Shown here piece after piece: positions 49,028 to 49,249 of a stretch of DNA of 49,249 nt (the stretch's first letter is position 1; each line of letters starts with the position of its first letter). Location of the stretch: contig CAJNOQ010000487.1 in the NCBI GenBank assembly GCA_905250885.1, forward strand, positions 1-49,249, read 5' to 3'. A program made the position numbers and the translations under genes. The notes under the pieces are model-generated. The model searched no databases. It had not been told where the DNA came from and saw only the letters and a list, made by a program, of their open reading frames with translations. Origin of the DNA: Didymodactylos carnosus (taxonomy: Eukaryota; Rotifera; Eurotatoria; Philodinida; Philodinidae).

Positions 49028-49249
49028 CTGTAACACCACTTTTCAATCGTTCATACGTCGATCGATAGAGAGTATCGGATAGTAAAAAGCCTAAAAGGGT
49101 TCGTGCCAATAACTCTTGAAGATCCGATTTTCTGGAAAACCAGTTTGTCAGAAACTCTGAAACATAATGAAAACCCTTTGTTAGTGAGACATGATTGTAG
49201 CGCGCAAATTTCTGATTAAAAGGAGACATCTCCCAGCTCTACACGACCT
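49028..49249. mobile_element. Foldback element, copy 2, cut by the window end
   Basis: This matches the left arm of the element at 43719-44140 and its left flank. Shared words are CGATCGATAGA, CCTAAAAGG, ACTCTTGAAGA, CCGATTTTCTGGAAAA, GAGACATGATTGTAGCG, AAATTTCTGATTAAAA and GAGACATCTCCCAG-TCTACACG. The copies are clearly diverged. The right arm would lie beyond the window. Confidence 0.55.

Noticed and set aside
1..49249. CRISPR arrays, bacterial operons, rRNA genes or viral genes
   Set aside because: No regularly spaced direct repeats, no ribosomal RNA signature and no viral or retroelement polymerase motif was seen. All genes have spliceosomal introns.

Overview
This window is nuclear DNA from an animal. 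It is strongly AT-rich, and its genes are split by GT-AG introns, many short (57-120 bp) and a few of 0.6-2.8 kb. The identifiable genes are animal families: an EF-hand protein, a small-optic-lobes-type calpain, a Roundabout guidance receptor and a stomatin. A bdelloid rotifer or another AT-rich spiralian invertebrate is my best guess. The guess rests on base composition, the short introns, many small DNA transposons and a fragment resembling LEA desiccation proteins. The species is inferred, not shown.

Layout. Positions 159-485 (+) hold the last two exons of an EF-hand (calcyphosin-like) gene that begins before the window. Positions 2998-9106 (+) hold a complete six-exon calpain-15/SOL gene of 720 codons with RanBP2-type zinc fingers. 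The calpain core keeps Cys and His, but the third catalytic residue, Asn, is replaced by Asp and the surrounding NPWG motif is lost. Positions 9107-13020 hold no intact gene, but carry protein-like debris: a fragment of a potato-inhibitor-I (CI-2/eglin) domain and a fragment resembling an LEA protein. Positions 13021-21975 (-) hold a complete 15-exon Roundabout receptor of 1462 codons (five Ig, three FN3, one membrane span, Robo cytoplasmic motifs). Every exon phase closes. From 21976 to 46091 there is a gene desert of about 24 kb made of homopolymer runs, microsatellites and inserted palindromic elements. Positions 46092-48106 (-) hold the last three exons of a stomatin/MEC-2-like gene whose N-terminal exons lie beyond the window.

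At least a dozen small non-autonomous DNA transposons or foldback elements lie in introns and intergenic DNA. None interrupts an exon. Several have target-site duplications visible by eye: a hAT-like element (8 bp), a pogo/Tc1-like element (TA), a piggyBac-like element (TTAA) and others not assigned to a superfamily. One perfect 98-bp palindrome stands beside a larger foldback element. One foldback family occurs twice, the second copy being cut by the window end.

The genes do not form a pathway. Each is an ordinary single-copy-type animal gene with its own promoter. The most biologically interesting points are the altered calpain active site, the decayed inhibitor and LEA-like pieces, and the desert upstream of robo. 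I found no evidence for a wholly new multi-gene system.
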